From: Spirochaetia bacterium
GTDB lineage: Bacteria > Spirochaetota > Spirochaetia > Treponematales > Rectinemataceae
Assembly (NCBI GenBank): GCA_029975555.1
Contig: JARKOY010000021.1
Location: forward strand, 1 to 64,000
Direction: 5' to 3'
DNA length: 64,000 nucleotides
Below the pieces are notes generated by a model. It saw nothing but the letters and a program-made list of their open reading frames with translations, was not told the DNA's origin and made no database searches. The translations under genes and the position numbers were made by a program. Within the stretch, counting starts at the first letter, position 1, and every line of letters begins with the position of its first letter. Of the stretch, positions 1 through 7,642 are shown one piece after another.

Positions 1-238
1 ACCGCTTCTTCTCTGCCCGCGCCTTCCTCTCCCGCTCCCCCTTGACCCCTCCTATGCTCAAAACCTGGAAAAAGCTTTGGCACACCCCAGGAGGGCACAA
101 GCCTGCCTACCTCCCCGCCCTGGCTCTCGATTGAGGCGCTCGCCTATGGAATATCCACCTATGCCCTTCTTAATCCCTAGCCTATACCCAAGGTTGAGAA
201 CACTAATCATGCGTTCTGACAGTAACCCGCATATTCTG
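1..238. other. Left-edge stretch with no confident gene
   Basis: No convincing gene is visible between the window edge and the stop of the ATPase gene at 239. The plus strand is very C-rich up to about 50. On the minus strand an AGGAGG at about 50-55 is followed by an open, Arg/Lys/Glu-rich frame running off the edge, but no ATG, GTG or TTG sits at a proper distance from it, so I do not call a gene. One copy of a dispersed repeat lies at 185-203. Confidence 0.4.
185..203 (-). repeat. Dispersed 19-bp repeat, copy 1
   Basis: Read on the minus strand this is GTGTTCTCAACCTTGGGTA. Near-identical 19-mers occur at 22191-22209 (one difference) and 38137-38155 (one difference), and a partial inverted copy is at 38160-38169. 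All copies lie outside or at the very ends of genes. Function unknown; a REP-like intergenic element is the simplest reading. Confidence 0.55.
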
Positions 239-1534
239 TCAAAAGCGCAAGCCTCCCAGAGCATAGAGGGGGATATTGGTGAGCCAGCGCTCCTCTCGGT
301 AGGAGGATAGAGAAGTCCTGTAGCAGCGAGGCGGCGAAAATTTGTCTCTGTACACGCGAAGGCTCTTGGCTTGGAGGTTCTCTGCGGCCTTTACCTCCAG
401 CGGGTACACAGACTCTCCACACTGAATGAGAAAATCGACTTCCGCCCGCGAGGTCTCGCTCGACCAGTAGAAAACATCGACATCGTGGCGCAGCCGAAGT
501 TCCTGAGCCACATACTGCTCGGTCAGGGCTCCTTTGGCTTCCTCAAAGAGATCGGAACCTCGCAGCATGGCGCTCAGGGGTATATGGGCATGCGCGGCCA
601 GTAAGCCGGTATCCACCATGAAGAGCTTGAAGGCGTTATCTTCCTGATATGCTCGGAGGGGAATTCCCGGTTTTGACACTCGGTATACCTTATGAAGCAG
701 GCCAGCATCGCAGAGCCACTGAATGGCGAGCTCATATTCCCGCGCTCGCGCGCCTTCACGTACAAGGCCGTAAGTGAACTTTCTCTGTTCTCTGGCAAGT
801 TGTGAGGGAATGGAATTCCAGACGGCACGAATGCGAGGAACCATTGCAGGCTCAGCATACTTCGAAAAGTCCTGTTCATAGGCATCCAGCAGTCGCAGCT
901 GTATTTCACGAACCCTGTTCAAATCCCTGTTACTCACAAAGGTGCTGACACATTCAGGCATGCCTCCCACACAATAGTAGTACTTCAAATAATCGATGAG
1001 TTTCTCTCTGAATGGTTCCAGCAGTTGCCAGTCGAGCCGACGAATCGCCTCTGACAACTCCGATTCCCCCAGCGCCCAAAGGAATTCCTCGAACGAAAGC
1101 GGATAGAGATCAAGAAATTCCACTTTCCCAACAGGGAAGGATATCCCCGCATGCATCGCAATGCCCAATAGTGAGCCTGCCGCCGCGATGTGATAGGCAG
1201 GAGCGTTCTCAGCAAAATACTTGAGCGACGTGAGCGCCCGTGGATTCGCTTGCACTTCGTCAAATATGAGGAGGGTCGAATCAGGCTCTATGGGGCAGCC
1301 TGCTTCGATCCGCAGTCCAGTCAGAAGGCGTTCGATATCCAAATTCGATGAAAAGAGTACGGCCATGCGTTCATTTGCTTCGAAATTGATGTAGGCGACG
1401 TTCTTGTAAAAGCGCCTGCCGAACTCCTTGAGGAGCCAGGTCTTCCCGACCTGACGAGCGCCGTGCAGAATGAGGGGTTTTCTCTCAGGCTTTTTCTGCC
1501 ATTCTTGAAGATGAAGGATGCTTTTTCGTTCCAT
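239..1534 (-). CDS. AAA+ ATPase with C-terminal DUF4143 domain
   Basis: The 431-residue protein starts MERKSILHLQEW and carries a Walker A (GARQVGKTWL) near residue 25 and a Walker B (LLIFDEVQ) near residue 90. These are followed by the conserved DUF4143 half, including a YCVGGMPE segment and, near the C-terminus, an E-V-D-F..EVK nuclease-like motif (residues roughly 370-390). Members of this widespread family are predicted DNA-associated ATPases of unsettled role; some are genomic-island passengers. The open frame extends 78 codons further upstream, but I chose the ATG at 1534 because a TTGACT/TATATT promoter ends 7 nt before it and the upstream translation does not look coding. The gene stands alone, divergent from the MFS gene. 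Family assignment is confident; biological role is not known. Confidence 0.88.
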   Translation of the reverse strand: MERKSILHLQEWQKKPERKPLILHGARQVGKTWLLKEFGRRFYKNVAYINFEANERMAVLFSSNLDIERLLTGLRIEAGCPIEPDSTLLIFDEVQANPRALTSLKYFAENAPAYHIAAAGSLLGIAMHAGISFPVGKVEFLDLYPLSFEEFLWALGESELSEAIRRLDWQLLEPFREKLIDYLKYYYCVGGMPECVSTFVSNRDLNRVREIQLRLLDAYEQDFSKYAEPAMVPRIRAVWNSIPSQLAREQRKFTYGLVREGARAREYELAIQWLCDAGLLHKVYRVSKPGIPLRAYQEDNAFKLFMVDTGLLAAHAHIPLSAMLRGSDLFEEAKGALTEQYVAQELRLRHDVDVFYWSSETSRAEVDFLIQCGESVYPLEVKAAENLQAKSLRVYRDKFSPPRCYRTSLSSYREERWLTNIPLYALGGLRF

Positions 1535-1541
1535 AAAACCG

Positions 1542-1570
1542 AATATAGCAGGAAGCCACACAAAAGTCAA
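1542..1570 (-). promoter_or_regulatory. Sigma-70-type promoter of the ATPase gene (leaderless)
   Basis: On the minus strand TTGACT (1570-1565) is separated by 17 nt from TATATT (1547-1542). The start codon of the ATPase gene follows after 7 nt, so transcription would begin at or next to the ATG. No Shine-Dalgarno sequence fits. Confidence 0.6.
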
Positions 1571-1583
1571 ATCACTTTTGTGT
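1558..1583. promoter_or_regulatory. Perfect 10-bp inverted repeat over the -35 box (operator candidate)
   Basis: ACACAAAAGT at 1558-1567 and ACTTTTGTGT at 1574-1583 are perfect inverted repeats with a 6-nt spacer. They overlap the -35 hexamer of the ATPase promoter and lie between two divergent genes. The position suggests a repressor site; the binding protein is unknown. Confidence 0.5.
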
Positions 1584-1748
1584 AAAATTATCACATTTAT
1601 TGTATGAGTTTTGCACAGTTCAGCATTGAAGATGAAGTCTATCTTACGGCAAGATTCATAGCAACACAGTAACAACACTGCATCTCTCATCATGCCCCGA
1701 CCTCCGATTGACCATCGCGCCCCTTCGCCATATGCTTCGGCGCATGCT

Positions 1749-2933
1749 ATGGACGACGCCCTCGACAATCATAGAATTTCGCTGAGGTTCGGCCTCAATT
1801 ACCTCGCGTTTTTTGCGATATACGGCATCTCGTCGCCGTATCTGCAGCTCATGGTGCGGCGTTTGGGCTACAGTCCCGCGGCGGTGGGCCTATTTCTGGG
1901 GTTCTTCGAGCTCATCGGCATAACAGGTCCGATTTACCTTGGGCAGATCGCGGACCGTTTCGGAAGGCTCAGGCCTTTTCTCTTTGCCTCGACGGCGATG
2001 ATCCTCGTCGGCCTTGGGTTGCTCGTGCCTTTCCGTGTTCCTCTCATCACGCTGCTGAGCCTGGCGCTGCTCTCGCTGGGGCTCAAGACGCCGGTGCCGG
2101 TCCTGGACACGGCGCTGCTGCGGGCCATCGAGTTCTCATCCAAAGAAGGACAAAAGGTGCCCAATTACGGGCTTCTGAGGGCGATCGGCTCGGTGGGATT
2201 CGTAGTGGTGACCATTGTGACCCAGAGCATCCCGGGCTTCGACTCGAGCCCGACGAGCGCGATGGCGCTCGCGATGGGTATTCTGGCATGCCTTTTCTTT
2301 GCCAGCCTCTTTGCGCTGCCGGAAATAGGGACGACGCACGCGCGCAGCGAGAGAATCGTCTTCTCTTTCAAGTGGCTCGACTCGACCTATCTGCTCGGCC
2401 TCGGCGTCATCGCACTCGGCAGGTTCGCCATGGCGCCGATCGGCTCGTTCTTCTCGATGTACCTCACCGAGGAGCTGCAGTGGCACGCCGTCGGCGCGAT
2501 GTCGGCCCTGGCCGCAATCTGTGAAATTCCCTTCATCATCCTTTCGTGGAAATTCATCCAGAGAAAGAGCCCCATGCTCGCCGTCGCCATCGCCTCCTGC
2601 GCCATTGTGGTCAGGCTTTTCATCTACGCGCTCTTTCCCTCTCCTGGGGGAGCGGTGGCCGGGCAGATGCTGCACTCGCTGTGCTACGGACTGTTTCAGC
2701 CCGCGGCCCTCGCCTTCGTCAACCTGAAGACCCCTCCTGCAGACCGCACCACGGGAATGGCGCTCTACATGGGGCTGGGCATGGGGCTGCCGACGTTTCT
2801 TGGCAGCGCCCTCGGGGGCGTGGTCGTCGAGACCTTCGGGTATCGCTGGCTCTTTGGGAGCTATACTTTCTTCGCCCTCGCGAGCCTCGTTGTATTTTGG
2901 AAGTTCCGGGCACGGCTGACCGCCGTGAGATGA
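1749..2933 (+). CDS. Major facilitator superfamily transporter
   Basis: About 394 residues with twelve hydrophobic segments. The loop after the second segment has the MFS signature (GQIADRFGRLRP, near residue 70). The overall pattern resembles the LacY/HcaT-like MFS_1_like group, in which substrates are sugars or small aromatic acids; the substrate here cannot be told. Two starts are possible, ATG 1692 and ATG 1749. I prefer 1749 because it puts a short charged leader (MDDALDNHR) in front of the first membrane helix, but neither has a clear ribosome-binding site. It diverges from the ATPase gene and is followed after a gap by an oxidoreductase that may or may not share its transcript. Confidence 0.8.
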   Translation: MDDALDNHRISLRFGLNYLAFFAIYGISSPYLQLMVRRLGYSPAAVGLFLGFFELIGITGPIYLGQIADRFGRLRPFLFASTAMILVGLGLLVPFRVPLITLLSLALLSLGLKTPVPVLDTALLRAIEFSSKEGQKVPNYGLLRAIGSVGFVVVTIVTQSIPGFDSSPTSAMALAMGILACLFFASLFALPEIGTTHARSERIVFSFKWLDSTYLLGLGVIALGRFAMAPIGSFFSMYLTEELQWHAVGAMSALAAICEIPFIILSWKFIQRKSPMLAVAIASCAIVVRLFIYALFPSPGGAVAGQMLHSLCYGLFQPAALAFVNLKTPPADRTTGMALYMGLGMGLPTFLGSALGGVVVETFGYRWLFGSYTFFALASLVVFWKFRARLTAVR

Positions 2934-3089
2934 GAAATTTTTCTATAATAAATGCCCGGACTAAATGCCCCGACGGCCTTCGAATCGAAATCCATAATAT
3001 TGAACGATCGGCCACGACAGCTTCCGCGGGCGAACGAGATGGCTGACATCCGGCTGTTCACCGCGCTATCCTTGTAGCCGGAGGTTCTT

Positions 3090-4076
3090 ATGGATTCAGT
3101 TCGCTGGGGAATTTTGTCGGTATCTAATCATTATAGGCTGCGGGTGCACCATCAGCTGCTCGGTTCCGACGTGACGAGGATCGTCGGCATTGCGTCGCGC
3201 GACGCCGAAAAAGCGCAGCAGGCAGCCCGCGAGCTCGGGCTCGCCCGGTCCTACGGCTCGTACGAGGCGCTCTTGGCCGACCACGAGATCGACGCGGTCT
3301 ACATACCCCTTCCCAACCATCTGCACGCCGAGTGGGTAAAAAAGGCCGCGGACGCAGGCAAGCACGTACTCTGCGAAAAGCCCTTCGCGCTGGATGCCGC
3401 GCAGGCGGCCGACGCCATCCACTACGCCGAATCCAAGGGCGTCAAGGTCATGGAGGCCTTCATGTACCGCTTCCATCCGCAGTGGGTGCATGCCAGGCAC
3501 GTCGTGGAGGCAGGCGAAATCGGCAAGGTGCAGTTCATTCACACGCAGTTTACGTTCAACAACAGAGACCCGCGCAATATCCGGAACATCCTGGAGGCGG
3601 GCGGGGGCGCGATCTACGACATCGGCTGCTATGCGTGTTCTTCTGCTAGATTCATCGTGGGAAAGGAGCCGGAACGGGTGATCTCCGTGGTGCGCCGCGA
3701 TTCCGATTTCGGCACCGACGTCCTCTCCTCGGGGATGCTCGAGTTCGGCGATGCGCGGGCGCTCTTCACCGTCTCGACGCAGGCATTCCCGGTCCAGCAG
3801 GTCGACATCGTCGGCACTGCAGGAAGCATCACGATCTTCATTCCGTTCAATATGTACGGCGATGTGCCGGCAGAGATGCGCATCGTCACGGGCATCGGGC
3901 CGCGCACGGTCAGGCTGGGGCCCGCCGGGCAGTACCGGCTCATGTTCGACGCGTTCTCGAAGAGCGTCATCGAAGGAAAGCCGGTGCCCACGCCGCCTGA
4001 GGACGCCATCGCGAACATGAGGGCGATCGATGCGCTCTTCAGGTCCGAGAAGTCGGGGCTCTGGGAGAAGGTGTAA
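3090..4076 (+). CDS. Gfo/Idh/MocA-family NAD(P)-dependent oxidoreductase
   Basis: A 328-residue cytosolic dehydrogenase. The N-terminal Rossmann fold is followed by the family signature CEKPFAL near residue 95, with the catalytic lysine of the EKP motif. The C-terminal beta-sheet domain includes GGGAIYDIGCY near residue 170, where the Asp and the Cys (usually His) line the active site. Family members oxidise or reduce sugars, inositols and related polyols; the exact substrate is not readable. GGAGG lies 7 nt before the ATG. A TATAAT-like box at 2944-2949 upstream could be its promoter, which would leave a 130-nt leader. It ends 32 nt before the convergent ribA. Confidence 0.88.
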   Translation: MDSVRWGILSVSNHYRLRVHHQLLGSDVTRIVGIASRDAEKAQQAARELGLARSYGSYEALLADHEIDAVYIPLPNHLHAEWVKKAADAGKHVLCEKPFALDAAQAADAIHYAESKGVKVMEAFMYRFHPQWVHARHVVEAGEIGKVQFIHTQFTFNNRDPRNIRNILEAGGGAIYDIGCYACSSARFIVGKEPERVISVVRRDSDFGTDVLSSGMLEFGDARALFTVSTQAFPVQQVDIVGTAGSITIFIPFNMYGDVPAEMRIVTGIGPRTVRLGPAGQYRLMFDAFSKSVIEGKPVPTPPEDAIANMRAIDALFRSEKSGLWEKV

Positions 4077-4108
4077 TCCGGCGCCGGGGTGGTGAGACGG
4101 CCACAGGC

Positions 4109-4810
4109 TCAGCCCCGGCCATGGTCGAGTTCGAGCATGTGTCCGAAACGTTCTTTCTTCGTCTTGAGGTATTCGCGGTCGTGGGTATGGGGCGGCAGTT
4201 CGTGGGGGACGCGCTCGGTGACTCTTATGCCGTACCGCTCGAGCTCGACCACTTTTTCGGGATTGTTGGTTAAAAGCCGAACGCTCTTTACGCCGACTTT
4301 TTTGAGCATCGCGGCGGGAACCTCGTAGTCGCGGGCGTCCGGCGGGAAGCCGAGTACCACATTGGCGTCGTAGGTGTCATAGCCGGCATCCTGGAGGGCA
4401 TAGGCGCGCAGTTTGTTGACGAGGCCGATGCCGCGCCCCTCCGCCTGATGGTACAGCACAATGCCCCGCCCTTCTCCTTCGATGCGCTCAAGGGCGCGGT
4501 GGAGCTGGGGCCCGCAGTCGCAGCGTAGACTGCCGAGCGCGTCGCCGGTGAGGCACGCCGAATGAATGCGCAGCAGCAGCTCCTCGCCGTCGCCGATATC
4601 TCCTTTTATAACCATAATATGATCTTTGTTGTCCTTATTGTTCACAAAGCCTACGATGGTGAAATGCCCATAGGCGGTCGGAAAATCGGCGACCGACGCC
4701 ACCATCACGCAAATAGATTCCTCGCAGGCGACACAATTGTCCTTGTTCGGGCAGTGGCGCAAAAATTCAATGTCTTCTCTTATAATCTGCTCAACGCTCG
4801 GAATGTCCAC
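4109..4810 (-). CDS. ribA: GTP cyclohydrolase II with Cys-rich N-terminal extension
   Basis: The 233-residue protein catalyses the first riboflavin step, GTP to 2,5-diamino-6-ribosylamino-pyrimidinone phosphate. The zinc site C86-x10-C97-x-C99 and the downstream HQAEGRGIGL segment are intact. I chose the GTG start at 4810 because AAGGAG sits 5 nt upstream; the longer frame reads into non-coding sequence. Compared with the usual 195-200 residues there is an N-terminal extension of about 35 residues holding four cysteines (C20-x5-C26-x2-C29-x4-C34), a possible extra metal site. No RibB domain is fused. It lies 52 nt downstream of the Nudix gene on the same strand, probably in one operon. No FMN riboswitch was seen. 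Confidence 0.93.
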   Translation of the reverse strand: MDIPSVEQIIREDIEFLRHCPNKDNCVACEESICVMVASVADFPTAYGHFTIVGFVNNKDNKDHIMVIKGDIGDGEELLLRIHSACLTGDALGSLRCDCGPQLHRALERIEGEGRGIVLYHQAEGRGIGLVNKLRAYALQDAGYDTYDANVVLGFPPDARDYEVPAAMLKKVGVKSVRLLTNNPEKVVELERYGIRVTERVPHELPPHTHDREYLKTKKERFGHMLELDHGRG

Positions 4811-4862
4811 AGGAACTCCTTCTCTGGAATAACACAATTCATGCCGGCCGCCACAGGTGGTC

Positions 4863-5600
4863 TCACTCAATCGCATCGAAGTCGGGCATGCGCGGCGGGA
4901 TACCGATGCTCTCGTGCAATAGAAAATAGCGGAGCGCGCGCACGGTCGACTCGAAGGCGATTTCCGCCCAGGGGATAGCCGCAGCGTGCACAAACTGCAG
5001 AGCATCGCTCTCCTCAGGGTCGAGGTGGAAGTCCCCGACGTCGACGATGTTGCCGCGCGAGAAGAAGTACACGTCGCAGGTGGCATAGGGGATGCCCTGA
5101 TACTGGTAGACGTTCGGAAAGGTTGCCAGAAAATTGACGTGCGAGGGTGACCAGCCGATCTCCTCGTAGCACTCTCGTACGGCGGCGTCTTCCGCGCGCT
5201 CTCCTGGTTCGACGAAACCTCCAGGGAGCGCGAATTTGCCCTTCATGGGGTCTTTGTGCCGTCTCAGCATGAGGAGAGCGCCCCTCGACTCGATGATGAT
5301 GCCCGCCGCCGTCGCGACATTGTGAAAATATTCAAAGCCGCAGGTGGGGCATTTCCACATGCGGCTGCGGACGCTGTAGAGCTTGGGGCTTCCGCAGGAC
5401 GGGCAGAAGTGAAACGCGGACGCGGCGGCCCCTATGCCGCCGAGGCGCTCCAGGGCGTGCGCGGTCTTTTCTTCGAGCGAGCGGATGTAGGTGTCGGGAC
5501 AGGCCCGCTGACCGGCCGTAGGCGCGGGCGCGTCCGCAGGCGTTCTTGCCGATAGCCCGACTTCAGGCGCGTTCTCCGCCCACTCCTTTGTTTTTTTCAT
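4863..5600 (-). CDS. Nudix hydrolase with zinc ribbon, NudC-like
   Basis: A 245-residue protein with a four-cysteine zinc ribbon (C66-x2-C69 ... C84-x2-C87) directly before a Nudix domain. The Nudix box is complete at residues 128-150 (G-x5-E-x7-RE-x2-EE-x-G). This arrangement is that of NADH pyrophosphatase NudC and its relatives, which cut pyrophosphate-linked nucleotides such as NADH or NAD-capped RNA. However, the NudC-type SQPWPFP specificity motif is not present, so the substrate is open. The first 60 residues are poorly conserved and Ala/Pro-rich. It is divergent from uvrC with overlapping -10 boxes and likely co-transcribed with ribA downstream. Confidence 0.85.
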   Translation of the reverse strand: MKKTKEWAENAPEVGLSARTPADAPAPTAGQRACPDTYIRSLEEKTAHALERLGGIGAAASAFHFCPSCGSPKLYSVRSRMWKCPTCGFEYFHNVATAAGIIIESRGALLMLRRHKDPMKGKFALPGGFVEPGERAEDAAVRECYEEIGWSPSHVNFLATFPNVYQYQGIPYATCDVYFFSRGNIVDVGDFHLDPEESDALQFVHAAAIPWAEIAFESTVRALRYFLLHESIGIPPRMPDFDAIE

Positions 5601-5616
5601 GGAACTGCCTTATTTT

Positions 5617-5623
5617 TATTATA
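5617..5623. promoter_or_regulatory. Overlapping divergent -10 boxes for uvrC and the Nudix gene
   Basis: TATTAT at 5617-5622 on the plus strand and TATAAT at 5623-5618 on the minus strand share five base pairs. The plus box ends 5 nt before the uvrC ATG, giving a leaderless uvrC mRNA. The minus box leaves a short leader with AAGG for the Nudix gene. The two polymerases should exclude each other. Confidence 0.55.
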
Positions 5624-5627
5624 TACC

Positions 5628-7478
5628 ATGAACCCGACGAAACGCGAGGGGCCCGAGAGCGACGCCGAGCGCCGTGCGCGCCTCAAGGCCCTCATCAAGC
5701 AAGCGCCCCAGAGCCCCGGCGTCTACCTCATGCGCGACGAAAAGGGGGAAATCATCTATGTGGGCAAAGCGAAGAGCCTCAGAAACAGGTTGTCCTCGTA
5801 TTTCAGCGGGAAAAAGGACATCAAGACCCGCCACCTCGTCTCGCGCATCCACACCATCGAATGGGTCCTCGCCGCGCACGAGTACGAGGCTCTCCTCCTC
5901 GAGAACAACTTCATAAAGGAACATTCTCCGCGCTACAACATCAACCTCAAGGACGGCAAGACCTACCCCTCTGTCCGCATCACGAACGAGGAATATCCGC
6001 GCGTGTTCCGCACGCGGCGCATCGTCAACGACGGCAGCGAATACTTCGGCCCCTTTCCGAGCGCAGAGACGATCGACACCTACCTCGACCTCATCAAGCG
6101 CATGTTTCCGCTGCGCCGCTGCGTCAAAATGAAAAAGCGCGCGAGCCCCTGCATGTACTACCACATTGGACGCTGTCCCGGCCCCTGCGCGGGCAGAATC
6201 AGCCGTGATGACTACCTCAGGCGCGTGGGCGAGGTGCGCAAGCTGCTCTCGGGCGACACGGAGACGCTCCTCAAGGACCTGGAGCGCGACATGAAGGCTG
6301 CGGCGGCCGAGCTTCGGTTCGAGGAGGCGGCGCGCCTGCGCGAGGCGATAAAAGCGATACAATCCTTCGTGGGACACTCGAACGTGGTCGACTATGGCAG
6401 CCTGGATGCGCGCGATTACATCGCATGGGAAGCCGACGGCGAGCTGGTGAGCTACGTGGTCTTCCAAATGCGCGACGGCAAGCTCAAAAACCGCGACAGC
6501 TTTATGGAGCACATCGTCGACGAGATCGAGGCGCTCGACAGTTTTCTTGCCCGCTATTACGACGGCGGAAGGGTGCCTCCCCCCAGCGTCTTCGTGCGCA
6601 AGGCCGAAAACACGACGTCCATCGCGCGCTGTCTGTCCGACCGCGCAGGGACGCAGGTCGAGGTGAAGGTTCCGGACAGCGAGCGGCACTGGGCGGTGAT
6701 GAACCTCGCGGTGCAGAACGCAAAGGAGGAGCTCGCGAAGCGGCGCCGAATGCACGGCGACATCGCGGCGCTCGTCGAGTTGAAGGAAAAGCTTGGGCTC
6801 GGAGCCGTGCCCATGCGCATCGAGGGCTTCGACATCGCGCAGCTCGGCGGCAAACACACGGTCGCGTCGCTGGTGAGTTTTAAAAACGGCGTGGCGGACA
6901 AGAAGAACTACCGCTACTTCAAAATCCGCTCGCTGGAGGGGCAGATCGACGACTTCGCGGCGATGCGCGAGGCGGTGGCGCGGCGCTACACGCGGCTCAT
7001 CAACGAAGAAGCCGAACTGCCCGACCTCATCCTCGTCGATGGGGGAGCCGGGCAAGTATCTGCGGCGAAAGAGATACTCGACGATCTCGGCCTCGATGTC
7101 GACCTGGCGGGTCTTGCAAAGCGGAATGAAGAGGTCTGGCTGCCAGGCAAACGCGAACCTATCGTGCTGGCCAAGGATTCGCCGGCGCTGCGCGTGCTCG
7201 TGGCGGTGCGAGATGAGACGCACCGCTTTGCGACGGGGCTGTCGCGCAAGCTGCGGATGACGGACGCGACATTCCGCGTGCTCCAGGAGGTGCCGGGCAT
7301 CGGCGAGGCCCGCGCAAAGTCGATTATGAGCAAGCTGGGGTCGCTGGAGGCGGTGGCGCAGGCCGAGCCTGGCTACATCAGCAGCATCGCACGCGTGAAC
7401 GAGGAGACGGCCCGAAAGGTGATCGGCGCGGCCCGCCGCAGTGTCGCCCCCGAGGATGAGCGCGAAGGCGAAGATTGA
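5628..7478 (+). CDS. uvrC: Excinuclease ABC subunit C
   Basis: A 616-residue UvrC, normal length, which makes both incisions in nucleotide excision repair with UvrB and UvrA. Domain order is complete. The GIY-YIG nuclease comes first (GVYLMRD at residue 31, IIYVGKAKSLRNR at 42-54). Next are the UvrB-binding UVR motif near residue 220 (LRFEEAARLR), the RNase H-like second nuclease (RIEGFDIAQLGG, LILVDGGAGQV), and C-terminal helix-hairpin-helix motifs (VPGIGEARAKSI). The ATG at 5628 has no ribosome-binding site; a -10 box ends 5 nt upstream, so it appears leaderless. It is divergent from the Nudix gene and followed by tkt after 164 nt. Confidence 0.96.
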   Translation: MNPTKREGPESDAERRARLKALIKQAPQSPGVYLMRDEKGEIIYVGKAKSLRNRLSSYFSGKKDIKTRHLVSRIHTIEWVLAAHEYEALLLENNFIKEHSPRYNINLKDGKTYPSVRITNEEYPRVFRTRRIVNDGSEYFGPFPSAETIDTYLDLIKRMFPLRRCVKMKKRASPCMYYHIGRCPGPCAGRISRDDYLRRVGEVRKLLSGDTETLLKDLERDMKAAAAELRFEEAARLREAIKAIQSFVGHSNVVDYGSLDARDYIAWEADGELVSYVVFQMRDGKLKNRDSFMEHIVDEIEALDSFLARYYDGGRVPPPSVFVRKAENTTSIARCLSDRAGTQVEVKVPDSERHWAVMNLAVQNAKEELAKRRRMHGDIAALVELKEKLGLGAVPMRIEGFDIAQLGGKHTVASLVSFKNGVADKKNYRYFKIRSLEGQIDDFAAMREAVARRYTRLINEEAELPDLILVDGGAGQVSAAKEILDDLGLDVDLAGLAKRNEEVWLPGKREPIVLAKDSPALRVLVAVRDETHRFATGLSRKLRMTDATFRVLQEVPGIGEARAKSIMSKLGSLEAVAQAEPGYISSIARVNEETARKVIGAARRSVAPEDEREGED

Positions 7479-7642
7479 CAAGAGCCTGCACCTGGCGAAG
7501 CACGGCGCGCGGGAGCACTGGCGCCTTTGGCTTTAGCTGCTCCCGACATTGCCAGACACAGCCATTTCGCATACTATAGAGGTAATTTTCGCGCAAGCCT
7601 TACCGGAGGTTCAGACAAAATTCATTCACAAGGAGTGGGTTC

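Noticed and set aside
5619-7481. A 620-codon open frame on the minus strand opposite uvrC
   Set aside because: It is antisense to an intact uvrC, has Arg/His/Val/Leu-biased composition typical of GC-rich shadow frames, and has no ribosome-binding site or family match.
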